From Triplophysa rosa (Eukaryota; Chordata; Actinopteri; Cypriniformes; Nemacheilidae), in contig NC_079898.1 of NCBI RefSeq assembly GCF_024868665.1, positions 4,908,096 through 4,972,095 of the forward strand: a stretch of DNA of 64,000 nt, in the 5' to 3' direction. Below the pieces are notes generated by a model. The model did no database searches and was not told where the DNA came from. It saw only the letters and a program-made list of their open reading frames with translations. Positions within the stretch are counted from its first letter, which is position 1, and the number at the start of each line of letters is the position of its first letter. A program made the position numbers and the translations under genes. Below, piece by piece: positions 12,701 to 24,700 of the stretch.

Positions 12701-15700
12701 TAGTGCTTCTACTCCAGCTACACAAGATTGCAGTTCTTCTTTGCTGTCCAAGATTCATTTATGCAGAACAAGATGAAATACTCTACATCCCTACTCAACG
12801 TTCATTTAGAGGGTATGTACGTGTCATCACTTTCCCACGTGAGTACCACTGCTTGTCATTTCAGCAAATAATTGCATGTTTTAGTCCCGGTTTCTTTGTT
12901 TCTCCTATTGAAAGCAGCCATTTGGCTGAGTGTTTTACCACTGAAGGTAGCGTGCCCAGACATGTTCACGTGGGAAAGTGACGTCAATGTATACCCTCTA
13001 TAGCATACTGTGTAATCTACTAATAATCAGAAAAATAAGTAAGGAATAATCAGCCTTTTACTATCCCATAAAAAAACTATGACAGGGATATTAGGAACCT
13101 GATGTAAAGCAAAATGCTTAAAACCCTAATTCATCAAATCATAAAATGACTGTAAGGCATACCTTTGACATTTGTATAAAATAATAAATACCTAAATATG
13201 TATAGTTTTTTAACAAGTAACATGGTTAATTAACCTAACTTTTGTTATTTCAGGTTATAATACCAACCTATGCTCCGACCAAGATGTTCGCACATTTTTG
13301 CAGTATGTTGAAGCACTGCTGGAGGAGCGTTATTTATGGTCACAGGTATCCATTTATCTGTACCTTACAACATGACTCATCCAATCACAATCGTGTATGA
13401 CACAGTCACACAATAATTACCAAATGATAAAACAGACACTGCTTTTTTCACATGTGACTGATAGAGACTGTGAAGCTACGTCACGTCGAATGTTACGTCA
13501 TCTTGGGAGGATCGCTGCTAGTGCGTTAAATGCAGTGTTTTGTTTTTCTTGTTTGATAAAGGAAATATAACTATGGTAGGTCGGTCTTGCTTAAAAACTG
13601 CAATAGCGTTACGCAGAGTCGTTCAGGAAAATCCCCTGGTTCTTTCACTTTCGATTTCTCCATATATCAAACTAAACAAGTAATGGTACATATCAAAACA
13701 ATAACAGCAGTGGAGTATATCCTCCCAAGATAGCGGACCACTGCAACATGCAACATAGGGTGTGCCGTCAGCTTCACATTCTATATTAGCATGCTGCTTG
13801 GCAATGTTTCTTGGCAACTGTAAACAACTATCAGTTAGATTAATGAAGTTTATTACTTGGCAAAAAAAATAATGTTGAAGAACTGTTGTAAAGAATTGCT
13901 AATGCTGCCGTTGTATTATTGCAATGCAGTAGCATTTTTTTTACCTTTGCAGAAAATGTTTTTTAAACTGTTTGGTTTCCTAACAACAGATTCACAAATA
14001 AAGTTTGAATGGAAATGCACTAACACTGACCATGAAACACAAACTCTTCATAATGCAAGTATTGTATTCCTGGTCAAAGTTTTTATAATAAAAAACATTG
14101 AAGGGGGTGAAAGATTGAAAAGACTCACTTTATCACCATGGTAACCGAACGGAGAAAAGCACTTGTAGGTTGAAAGATGCCCATACGACACACAGAACGT
14201 GCTGCCGTCTGTTCTTTGGCAAAAATCCATTTGGCTTGAGATTGCAGTTAGCAAGCGAGGAATTAAACCCAGTCCCTTGTCAAAAAATCCTCCAAACGAT
14301 TATGCAAATTCACTCCTCATCCCACATTAGTGGAAATTATCCTGAATAAATGTTTTACCTCATACACTTCAGGGGTTTCAAATATGTTTTTACATCCTGT
14401 ATATCGCAGAGGGTATTTGAATATAGTTCTGGTAGGAAAGTGAGTCTGTGAGGAGTCGATGCCATGGAGGACATGGGAAATTAATGCTGGGCCCAGTTGG
14501 AGACATCAGACGAGTGAAGCGTGCATCAGCATCATCCACCACCGCAGACACAAACTGAGGTTATTTTTGGGTTAAAACTCATCTGTGTTCCATATTCAGC
14601 CCTTCTGCTTCCACGGTGCACAGCCGGTCTCAAAACAATAAGGTCTCTATTTCTCTGCCTGATATCTAGCATGATGCATTTCTTAAACATTTTGTCAGAG
14701 ATAATCTTTGCAAGTCTAAGCTTTCAATTTTAGTTACACTTACACTTAAAGATTTCAGTTAATAATTCTTAATGTACAGTAAACAAAGATAATAATTAAA
14801 GGTGCAGCATTATGCACTATTATTATGCAATATTTTAAAAAATACTAAAATAGACTATTGTAGCTCACTGCATATTGGACAAAAACTCAAAATAACACGG
14901 AAAAGAGCTTTTCTAATGTGCTGCTACTTGTGTTGAACAACCAAACAAACACACATGTATACAAAAGAAACACAGCCCATGACTTCATTGCTCTGCCCTA
15001 GACATAACAAACACTTGCTCTCTCTTCTCCCCCATCATGAGCGTATATGCCCCCTATTGCTTGGCTGCGAGCGTTTTATGGTGTTGTCTGGATCGACTGT
15101 GTGGATTTTCCCCCTATTTAGACAACCAAGGATTAGTGGCAACAAAAAATTTTTTGTGAACACACACAGAACAAACATTGTATTATAGATCATAAATAAT
15201 ATTGTGTATATTGTATAAACGGTGTATACTGTTTATACACATCTATACTCTCTATACTGTCTATATTGTAATCATTAACAATATTGTGTATTTATTGTGT
15301 TTAGGACTATGCACACAAGATTCCCACTCCTGTTCATCTGTGTCAAGACGTGACAATAAAAGTTTAAAAAGTTGAATAGAATTCATATCTAGCACATATT
15401 CAGTTGGTTGTTTTTTATGTTGAGTGTTTAAAGCACTCGAGAGCTTGCCTGCAGTGTGCTAGCGGTATTCTAAAAAAAAAAATTTCAGTTTGTTGTGGAG
15501 TAGACACGCCTGGAAAAAAGGCATTTAAAACAACTAACTTTAATGTGATAATTATGCACGCCCCAAACGTACCATACCACTTTTGCCACTAGCATTTGAG
15601 ATTTGCACTAAATACTCCTTTTTTAATTATATTATGTAAATGATATTGCAGAAAACAGAGCAATAAAGAGGCAAGAATCACAAGTTAATGACTGTTCATG

Positions 15701-18700
15701 TTAGTCACTGATGTTTATGTACTATTTATTTCGAGCTTCTTTACTCTCAACACTGTCACTGTGTGCCGTTCACTGGTTTCAAGTGAATAACATGAATAAT
15801 CAAATATTTCATTTTATAAGCTCTGATATTTCTATACAATTTTAATGAAAAAAACACTGACTTTAAAAGTTAGTTAATAATTGGTAATAACGGGGTAATA
15901 ATTAGGTAATAATACACACAATATTATTTAAAAAAAGGAATTAAAAATGTGTAGTTGTTATTCATTTACTTCATATTTATGTTTATCATTATTCATGTTA
16001 TTTTATATAAACTGGAGGTGGAATTTTGCTTTCAAATTTTTTGTTTTTTTATTTATTATTTTGTTTATTTTTGATCTAAAATCTCACTTATAGGGCACCA
16101 ATGGAGCCTGGGCCAGCCCTGTATTTAAATGTTTAATCCTAAACATACTAAAAAAAACTAGTCTCACAAGCCGTCAATACAGTATGCATAATCCAATACT
16201 TCCTGGGCTGTTTTCGATTTCAAACACTAGTCAGAGGAGAAACGGAAATAAAACAACAGTATGTCCTCAGAAAGACACATGGACAAGACACACTAGCAAA
16301 GATGGAAAGAGATCTACAGTATTTCATGTGATGTGTGGCAGCATCTCTTAATTGCCAAGGTGCAGCAACTCCCATCTCAGCGGGGGAAGAGAACTCAACC
16401 ATTAGCTGCATATTTAATAGCACACAACACGCAAATGTGTCATCTGTTTGAGGAAAGAAAGACTGTCTTTGCAACCACTTACAAAAGGGATCATGGCCAC
16501 ACATTGGATTTAATCCATTGTGTGCATGCTGTAGTTCTTCAAAAGCCGCGTAAACATTAAACATTAATCAGATTAAGAGAAGTAAAATGACACATTGTCT
16601 TTGAACAGAGGAGCTGGCTGGTGATTCAGACTGGAGAATTTAGCAACAACCTTAAACAAGTGGGTGGGCATTCTGTCACTAACTGGAATCTCAATGTGTC
16701 CGGACAGCCAACTCAAGACCTGTGCAACAGGTACACAACCACACAGGAAAAAATATTGAGGTTGCTCTTTCATAGCTCAGAGTTCTGAGTTGTGTTTTAT
16801 TTGTTTCATATTTTCACATACATGTATGTCTTACATCACTCCAAAAATAGCTTTACGTGATGCACCTTCGACATTCAAAACCATTTTTGAAACAATATTA
16901 CGCAATAAATAATTCCAATGAGATGCAGTCAAAGCCACTGTAAAGTAGCTGATACTTTCACACCTGTTTCTCTGCATTTGTTTCGTTATATATTCATGCA
17001 GCAAATTACAATGTTGCATGGCAACCACAAACATCAAATGTCTGCTTGGCATTTCACTGCTTAACTCTTTCCACACCAGCATTCATTTTAAAGTTGCGAG
17101 TCAGCACTCTTTAATCATTTTTATAAAAGTGTTTTGGCCCCCATATTATTGTATTATATGAATATATGAACAAACAATATATAGTAAATGAAAATATATA
17201 GTAAATGAAAGAACACCCTCTGCCATTCTTTCTTCATTCGTTCTTTTTATAACCTGCATGTGGGTAGGTTTCTTCAAAAAAATACATTTTGAATAAAAAG
17301 CTGAGAAAATAGCATTTTTGTCTAAGATTTCAGAACGATAATCAAAACATTTACTGCTTTTGGTTTCAAAGAATTTTAGAAGATGTGTAACATGGCCCCC
17401 CTATTGTATAAGAGTGAAAACATGGTTTTCCAAAAACGACTGTCAATAGCAGTGGAAGCGTTGTGTCATGAATGACAGAAAATGAAAGGGATAGTTCACC
17501 CCAAAATTAAAATTATTTCATAATTTACTCACCCTCAAACACAAAATGGTTTTGTATGTGACGAATAAACTTTGAACTTGAACTTTGTTCTGATGAACAC
17601 AAAGAAAGATATTTGGAAGAAAGTTTCGCAATTTTCACTTCTGGGACATAATTGGCTACCATAGTAGGAAAAATTTAAAGGTGCCCCAGAACTTTTCCAA
17701 AATTCTTCAAATGATCTAATTTTGTGTTCAACAGAACAAAAAAATACAATATTTTTTATACAATGGTGGTATGTTATGTCCGAAAACTGAAAATTGCTAA
17801 CATTCCTTGTGTTCAACAGAACACAGAAATTTGAATTTCTTTATTTGAAACAAAACAACCTGTGGGTGACTATATGATGACAGAATTTTCATTTTTGGGT
17901 GGACTATCCCTTTAATGGTGAGGAAAGTGTTAACAAATTATCTCTCTTGACTTGTTTAGAATATGGCCTGCTCTGACACATTTGCACTGTCACATGTTGG
18001 TATAACTGTCCTTTCACGCTAAGTACATCTCTTTATTGTCTTCATTCGTTTAGCAAGGCCCTTGCTTTCAGCCCAACATGAGAAAGTAAAATGAAAACTA
18101 ACAATCAACTAAAATTAAACTTACGTAATTTAAGGCGAGGTCTGGATGTAGATAATCAATACCTGCAAGGTAATTCAAAATCAGTTTAAATTTGACACAT
18201 ACTGTGTGTACAATATTCATAATATCAAAGGTGAAGTGTGGAATTCTGAAAGTGATCACGCACCATCGTCCATGATGGCGATGGTGACACCTTTTCCGGT
18301 GTAGCCCATACTCCAGGCCTCTGCCACATTAAGGTCCAGCCCTGGAGTTCCATCCGCTTGACCTGTATTTATCTAATCAAACGATACAAACACCTCAAAT
18401 GAGATATTACGAGGGAGGCAGCAAGGTGAAGAAAATAAATGTCGCACATGACATATTACACTGTGCTGCAACCCTGCCGTGGAGTGTTAACTCTGATAAA
18501 CTAAATGAACCAACATTTTCATCCGCAAAACAGGGATACTTGTCATGATAAGCCCTGGAGAAATAAAGAAGCCGGCGTGTTTTGATTCTGGCTTGAATGT
18601 AAATGCTGATGAGCAAAAACCATTTGAATAAAGAGCCATCAGTCAATCTAGATTAATCCAATACACAAAGTCACAGTGTTAAAGGTCAAATAAAATGAGG

Positions 18701-21700
18701 ATATTATGAACGGTAACTACTCACAAGATACCACTGCTTGGTGAAAAGCGGGTCGCTCATATTGACGTCAAGGTTACTGATGTCTCTGTAACCCCTCTTT
18801 TGACGGCCAAAACCCTCCTGAGGAAACACATTTTTCACCTGCAAAACAAAGCAACTTTTATTGGATTTTGATTGTTCAGTCTTCATTGCTTAATAAACAT
18901 GTTACAGCCAGCAGTTTCAGCAATTCTCTTTAAAGTATCTTTGACATCTTTTTGGAGAGGAAAGACTCTTACAGTGGTACTAAATATAACCTTGCTGAGA
19001 TGACCAGGATATACAATCATATATGGTGATATATATCAACTATACATTTGGAGTTAACAATTGCAACCATACAGAGTGAGGCAAGCAGACAGAGGTGGGA
19101 CCAAGTCATTGCTTTGCAAGTCATAACAAGTAAGTCTCAAGTCTTTGCATGCAAGTCTCGAGTCAAATCCCGAGTCAAGACAATCTAGTCCAAGTCGAGT
19201 CCAAGTCCTCAAGTTTAAACTTCAAGTCTTTAACAAGTCATTAGTTTCCCCAAATCCTCTTTCCCCAAATCAGTTTCACTGTATTAAATATATTGTAGAT
19301 TTATATTTATTTATGTCAGAAAGGCTTCACAATGTTTTATTTGAGATGAAGTTCAGACTATTTTCACTAAGGGCACTGTGGTAGAAATTTACTTCACACA
19401 CCTGACTGAAGATATACTGTAGTGGTGGGACACACCAGCTATTCTAACCATCCTGATTTTGGGTCTGACCCCCATGTAAGGAATAACTGACGACGGGCAG
19501 TTCAATTTTTCGAAAGTTAATGCACACCCCGAGGTGGTAATGCCTCACACGTCGGGTGTGCATTAACTTTAGAATAATTGAACGGGCCGAAGTCAATTAT
19601 TCTGCTTATACCATGGTTACCACACCACAGGACATTGTTCAAATGTTTAATTCAACGTTTGTCATAATATCGTCTTCATCAGTGTTTATTAATTCTTTTT
19701 GTTTTTCTATTTAGTCAGAGTGGATCCTTCCTATACGCAAACTACTCAGCTATAATGCACACCACTGTATTTCGTTTGCCCATGATAATATGTAATTTTT
19801 GTGTCATTACATTTAGAGAATAATTGATGTGTTTTCATATGCTTAGCTTTCTTGAGTAAACTATATTTATCATGTTTTTTTTTTTAGTAAATCACTCATT
19901 TGATTAGTAAAAAGATGGTTCCAGAGCCACGTGTTATTTACATGTGAATCAAAATGTGAATTTAATTTTATACTTCATTGTTCTTACTGTCAGATTAATG
20001 TTTTTTGTCTTTCAGTTTTAGTGTGTCAATTGATTTATAATTGTTATTTTTATTTCTTATAGTTTACAGTTATGCTTATCTAATTTTAACTATTATGACA
20101 AGGGCCCCTCACAAAAATTTGCATAGGGCCCCCAGACGTCTAGGATCGGCACTGTATTTAGCCATTTTATTTGTTCGATTTCAATATATGTATTTCTTGT
20201 TTTTGAAATGCTTTGTTTATTGAAACGAAACTGCACACGTTTCCATTAACAGTAAAGTTTGACATTATAAATATCAAATCAAGAGCAGGGTGCTGTGTGA
20301 GGTGATGGCCTGTAGGCTTCTGTCACGAGTCTGTCCGTGTTTTCCCTTTAGTTTAGATTTTTAGTTTGGTTCTTTTGAGTTCCTGTTTCCTGTCCTGCTC
20401 TGTAGACATTTGTAGTTCTTTTGTTCATTGGTTCCCTGTTGATTGGTCTTCCCCGTGTGTGTCTTGTTACCCTGCTTGATCCTGTCTATATAGCCCTTGT
20501 GTTTCTTTTGTCATTTGTCAGTCGTTGTTTCAGTGTCCTGGTTGGTAGATGTTTCGTGGATTACTTTTTTCCTTGTTTCTTTATTCTTTTATTAAGTTAC
20601 TCTGTCTTCTCTAATAAATCTTATACTGCATGTGGATCCGCTTCCTGCCTGGATTACTCTTGTGTGACAGCTACACTATTATGGAGGACTAAACCTGCAA
20701 AAATTATAAATAAATGAATGTATAAATAAATAAATATATAAACGAATAAATGTAATAATATGAAAATAAATACAGGAATGAATGGTTTGATAAAACAAAA
20801 TAATTCGTTTTAGCTATTATTGATCTTAGCTTTAACTTTTCTTTTCATTTTTTAAATTGATTTATTATTTTTTGTGTCCATTTTTAATTATTTTTAATTA
20901 TTATTATTATTTATTTTTAGATTATTTTATTTATCATTTCCTTTTATTTTTACATTTATTTATTTATACGTTTATTTATTTTTATATTTATTTATTATCG
21001 CATGTATTTATTTCCACTTTTATTTATTTATTCTTGAATTTATTCTTACTTTTCTGTGTCTTGTATGATAATTAGATGGGTTGGTCTTGCCTACTATTGG
21101 TTCAGCGTAGATTGAAGCGTTTGATCGATTACTCTTGACTTGTTTTGGACTAACGTCACGTCACTCACTGATCGTTTGCTTCGTGTATAACGTTAAGTAA
21201 CTATGGCGGGCGCACAATTAGCTAGAGAGTTACAGCATTTAGCCAATGAAGTCGATAACCATGCATCAAATGACTGTGTGTCATTTAGATTAGGTGCGCT
21301 TATTGATGTTTTATTACAGATTGACGGCGAGATAAATGACAAAGTTCTTCAAAATCTGTGCGAGTCAGGGGGTGCTAAGGTGGTGACCAAGTTCCGGTTA
21401 CAGGTCCTCTGCCAAAGAGGTGCATGAACGACCTCAGCAGATTCGTCGATTCTGAAAGCACAAGACGACTTGATATTAAGATGTCTAATAAACACAGACT
21501 TTCTTGTTACATGATTTTGACATTCTTGTTAAGATTGCAAATTATTGGTATGATCGCCCGTAACGGCTGAAGCGAGGTGAAAAAATAAATAAAGCGATTT
21601 GACACGGGATTCGTACCCATACAATAAAGCGAGGCAGCGTGTCACTACGGTAACAATCACACTAAGCTATTTCGCAATGCTAGCTGCTGCGGATCTTTGC

Positions 21701-24700
21701 AATAATATCAAGATGTCACACAACAATATGCAGCTGGATGAATCAAGGGAATATGCCCGTTTTAACTTGTGACCTCTGTGTTATTTATCTCTTATGGAAT
21801 GTAGTTTACGAGTACCGTTTAGTAACCACGTCTTTTTAGAAGGAATGGTTTCCATTTGATGGCCCCTGTAGTGAAAGAACGATGCTCATTACTACCGTGT
21901 TAACTTGTGACTTAAGTTCACTATGTCTCAATTCATTTACATTATGTTACATCATGTTACATTAAATCTTTACGCTTTTTCTAACCGAAAGGCTGCTTAT
22001 AACTATCACTTTGACAAAGCGTTAGCTTGCGACTTCGGTTTACAAGCTCATCTGTGTAGTTAAACCTTATTACATTTTGTGCTTTATGATTTTCACCAGT
22101 TGAACTGTAACACCACCATAGCACCCTCTGACTCGCACAGACTTTGAATGTGCTGCAAAGAGGCTAACAACCGAGGGAGAACTTTGTCATTTATCTCGCC
22201 GTCAATCTGTAATAAAACATCAATAAGCGCACCTAATCTAAATGACACACAGTCATTTGATGCATGGTTATCGACTTCATTGGCTAAATGCTGTAACTCT
22301 CTAGCTAATTGTGCGCCCGCCATAGTTACTTAACGTTATACACGAAGCAAACGATCAGTGAGTGACGTGACGTTAGTCCAAAACAAGTCAAGAGTAATCG
22401 ATCAAACGCTTCAATCTACGCTGAACCAATAGTAGGCAAGACCAACCCATCTAATTATCATACAAGACACAGAAAAGTAAGAATAAATACAAGAATAAAT
22501 AAATAAAAGTGGAAATAAATACATGCGATAATAAATAAATATAAAAATAAATAAACGTATAAATAAATAAATGTAAAAATAAAAGGAAAGGATAAATAAA
22601 ATAATCTAAAAATAAAAAATAATAATAATTAAAAATAATTAAAAATGGACACAAAAAATAATAAATCAATTTAAAAAATGAAAAGAAAAGTTAAAGCTAA
22701 GATCAATAATAGCTAAAACGAATTATTTTGTTTTATCAAACCATTCATTCCTGTATTTATTTTCATATTATTACATTTATTCGTTTATATATTTATTTAT
22801 TTATACATTCATTTATTTATAATTTTTGCAGGTTTAGTCCTCCATACACTATAACCTTTCTGTTGTTTAAACTTGGCGAAGTGATATGGAACTGTAATGC
22901 GGTCGGCAGACCTGGAACACCTTCATAGGTGTGCATTTACTGAAAGTTAATGCATACCCATAGAACGTTTGTCAACCAATCAGATTGAAGCATTTAACAG
23001 ACCCACGGTATAAGCCTGTAATATTACTGTATACTCCGTTCATATTATAATATGCTGTAAAAGATGGAATTCAGGTATAAATTAAGTTATAAAATTGTTG
23101 TTCTTTTGTCTTGAATAGTATATTCAAGGTTTCGTACTAACATTATTTTATTGTTTTATTATGTATTGTTATAAAATATTAAATTTCATAAGTATAAAAC
23201 ATAAAACAAAATGTATAAAGTTATTGAACAACATGAAGGTGATTAAATGATGTCAGGATTTTTAAAGCTCTTAAATGTGTGATCCGCTCCGGAGAACAGC
23301 CGACTGTGATCACAAATTCGATGTTTGGTTTTAAAGGGGTCATATGGTGCGAATTCATGTTTTTCTTTGTGTGTCTTTGGTGTGTTATAAGTTGCCCATG
23401 CATGTATTAGACATGTAAAATTGCAAAAATTAAAGTGTGGGAACAAAAGATGCATTCTATCTAAAAGCGAATGCTCACCCAGACCTGCCTGAAACACCTC
23501 GTGTAACCACACCCCCACGAATCTACGTCATTTCGTGGTATGATTTGACTAAGACCGACCAAATCTGCAAATGCAGACACGCGCGCAACGTGAAAAAAGA
23601 CAACATAAGTCCTAATAATCAGTAATTATTTTCCAACTAGAGGCAACAAATGTCGTGTTTATAATGGGGTTTATTGTCTTTGTTGAGTCGCGACGAGACA
23701 TGGCGTAACACTGGTTGATCACTATCGGTAAATCTTTATAACGCCGTATATAAAAGGTAAAACAGTTAGCTATAGTTTTTAACTATTTAACATAATATAT
23801 TTTTTAAAAACCTTACCAATCCTTTACATCCTGTTTAAGTCGTGCTGGCAAAGTTGATGTATTGGCTTGATCATCTTCATTTTCCGGCCAGATTCGGGCT
23901 CGAACTGATATAAGGAAGTACCGATGACATTTTATCACCTGTCAGTACAATTGCTTTGGAACCTGATGTTCTGAAAATGGTAAGAGGCGTTACATTTCTG
24001 TCACATGCTTGCAGTATTTGACCAGTCACTACACACTGGTTAACTGGCCAATCATAGCACACCTCGCTTTTCAAAGCAATGAACTCTGTAAAAAATCTGT
24101 GCGTTTCTGAGAGGCGGGGCAAAGAGGAGATACAAACATGCACGATATGTGGAAAATACAGCGTTGTTTGTATACACATTGCATTACATCTAAAACAAAC
24201 GATAATATTCGTTTTAGCCGTGTCATATCACCCCTTTAAAATATATAAAGACTTGACGAGTCATAGTGTTCAAGTCTAAGTCAAGTCACGAGTCATTGGT
24301 GTCCAAGTCTAAGTGAAGTCGCAAGTCTTCTTTGATTTTGTCGAGTCGAGTCGCAAGTCATCAAATTTGTGACTTGAGTCCGAGTCAGGCCCGGCTCCAC
24401 GGGGGGGCCAGGGTAGGCTTTGCCCACCCTGCCTCCACCCAGAGCCGTTGAGAGAGAGGATCTGTGAACCGCTGTTGCTGTGAAAAAACTGTTCCATTGC
24501 AGTGAACGGACTTGGCGCGACTCTCTCTCTCTCAGCGACTCTGTGTGAGAGTCCAGCACGGGTCCTGTTTGATAAACCCGCACCCGCAGTAATTAAAAGA
24601 ATGGCACTAATTTAATTACGTACCCGACCCTACCCATTTGACAAAAATGCCGCGACCCGAACCCGCATTACATCTACACGATGTAGACAAAACCATTTAT

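Larger units (their letters stand above)
20681..22845. mobile_element. 2.2 kb near-perfect palindromic (foldback) element
   Basis: Arms 20681-21385 and 22111-22845 are inverted copies with only a handful of differences plus one 30-base deletion in the left arm. Both begin ATGGAGGACTAAACCTGC. Flanks ACACTATT and ACACTATA suggest a 7-8 base target duplication. Outer arm is ATAAATAA-rich; inner arm carries an open reading frame (next entries). Spacer of 725 bases contains a tRNA-like segment. Superfamily not assigned. Confidence 0.8.

Noticed and set aside
20857..21075. Hydrophobic Phe/Tyr/Leu-rich open frames at 20857-21075 and 22451-22669
   Set aside because: They are translations of the TTTATTTA-rich outer arms of the palindrome, mirrored on both arms; composition, not coding.
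24293..24583. Open frames on the minus strand
   Set aside because: Lie across the end of a nested hAT element; no coding character.
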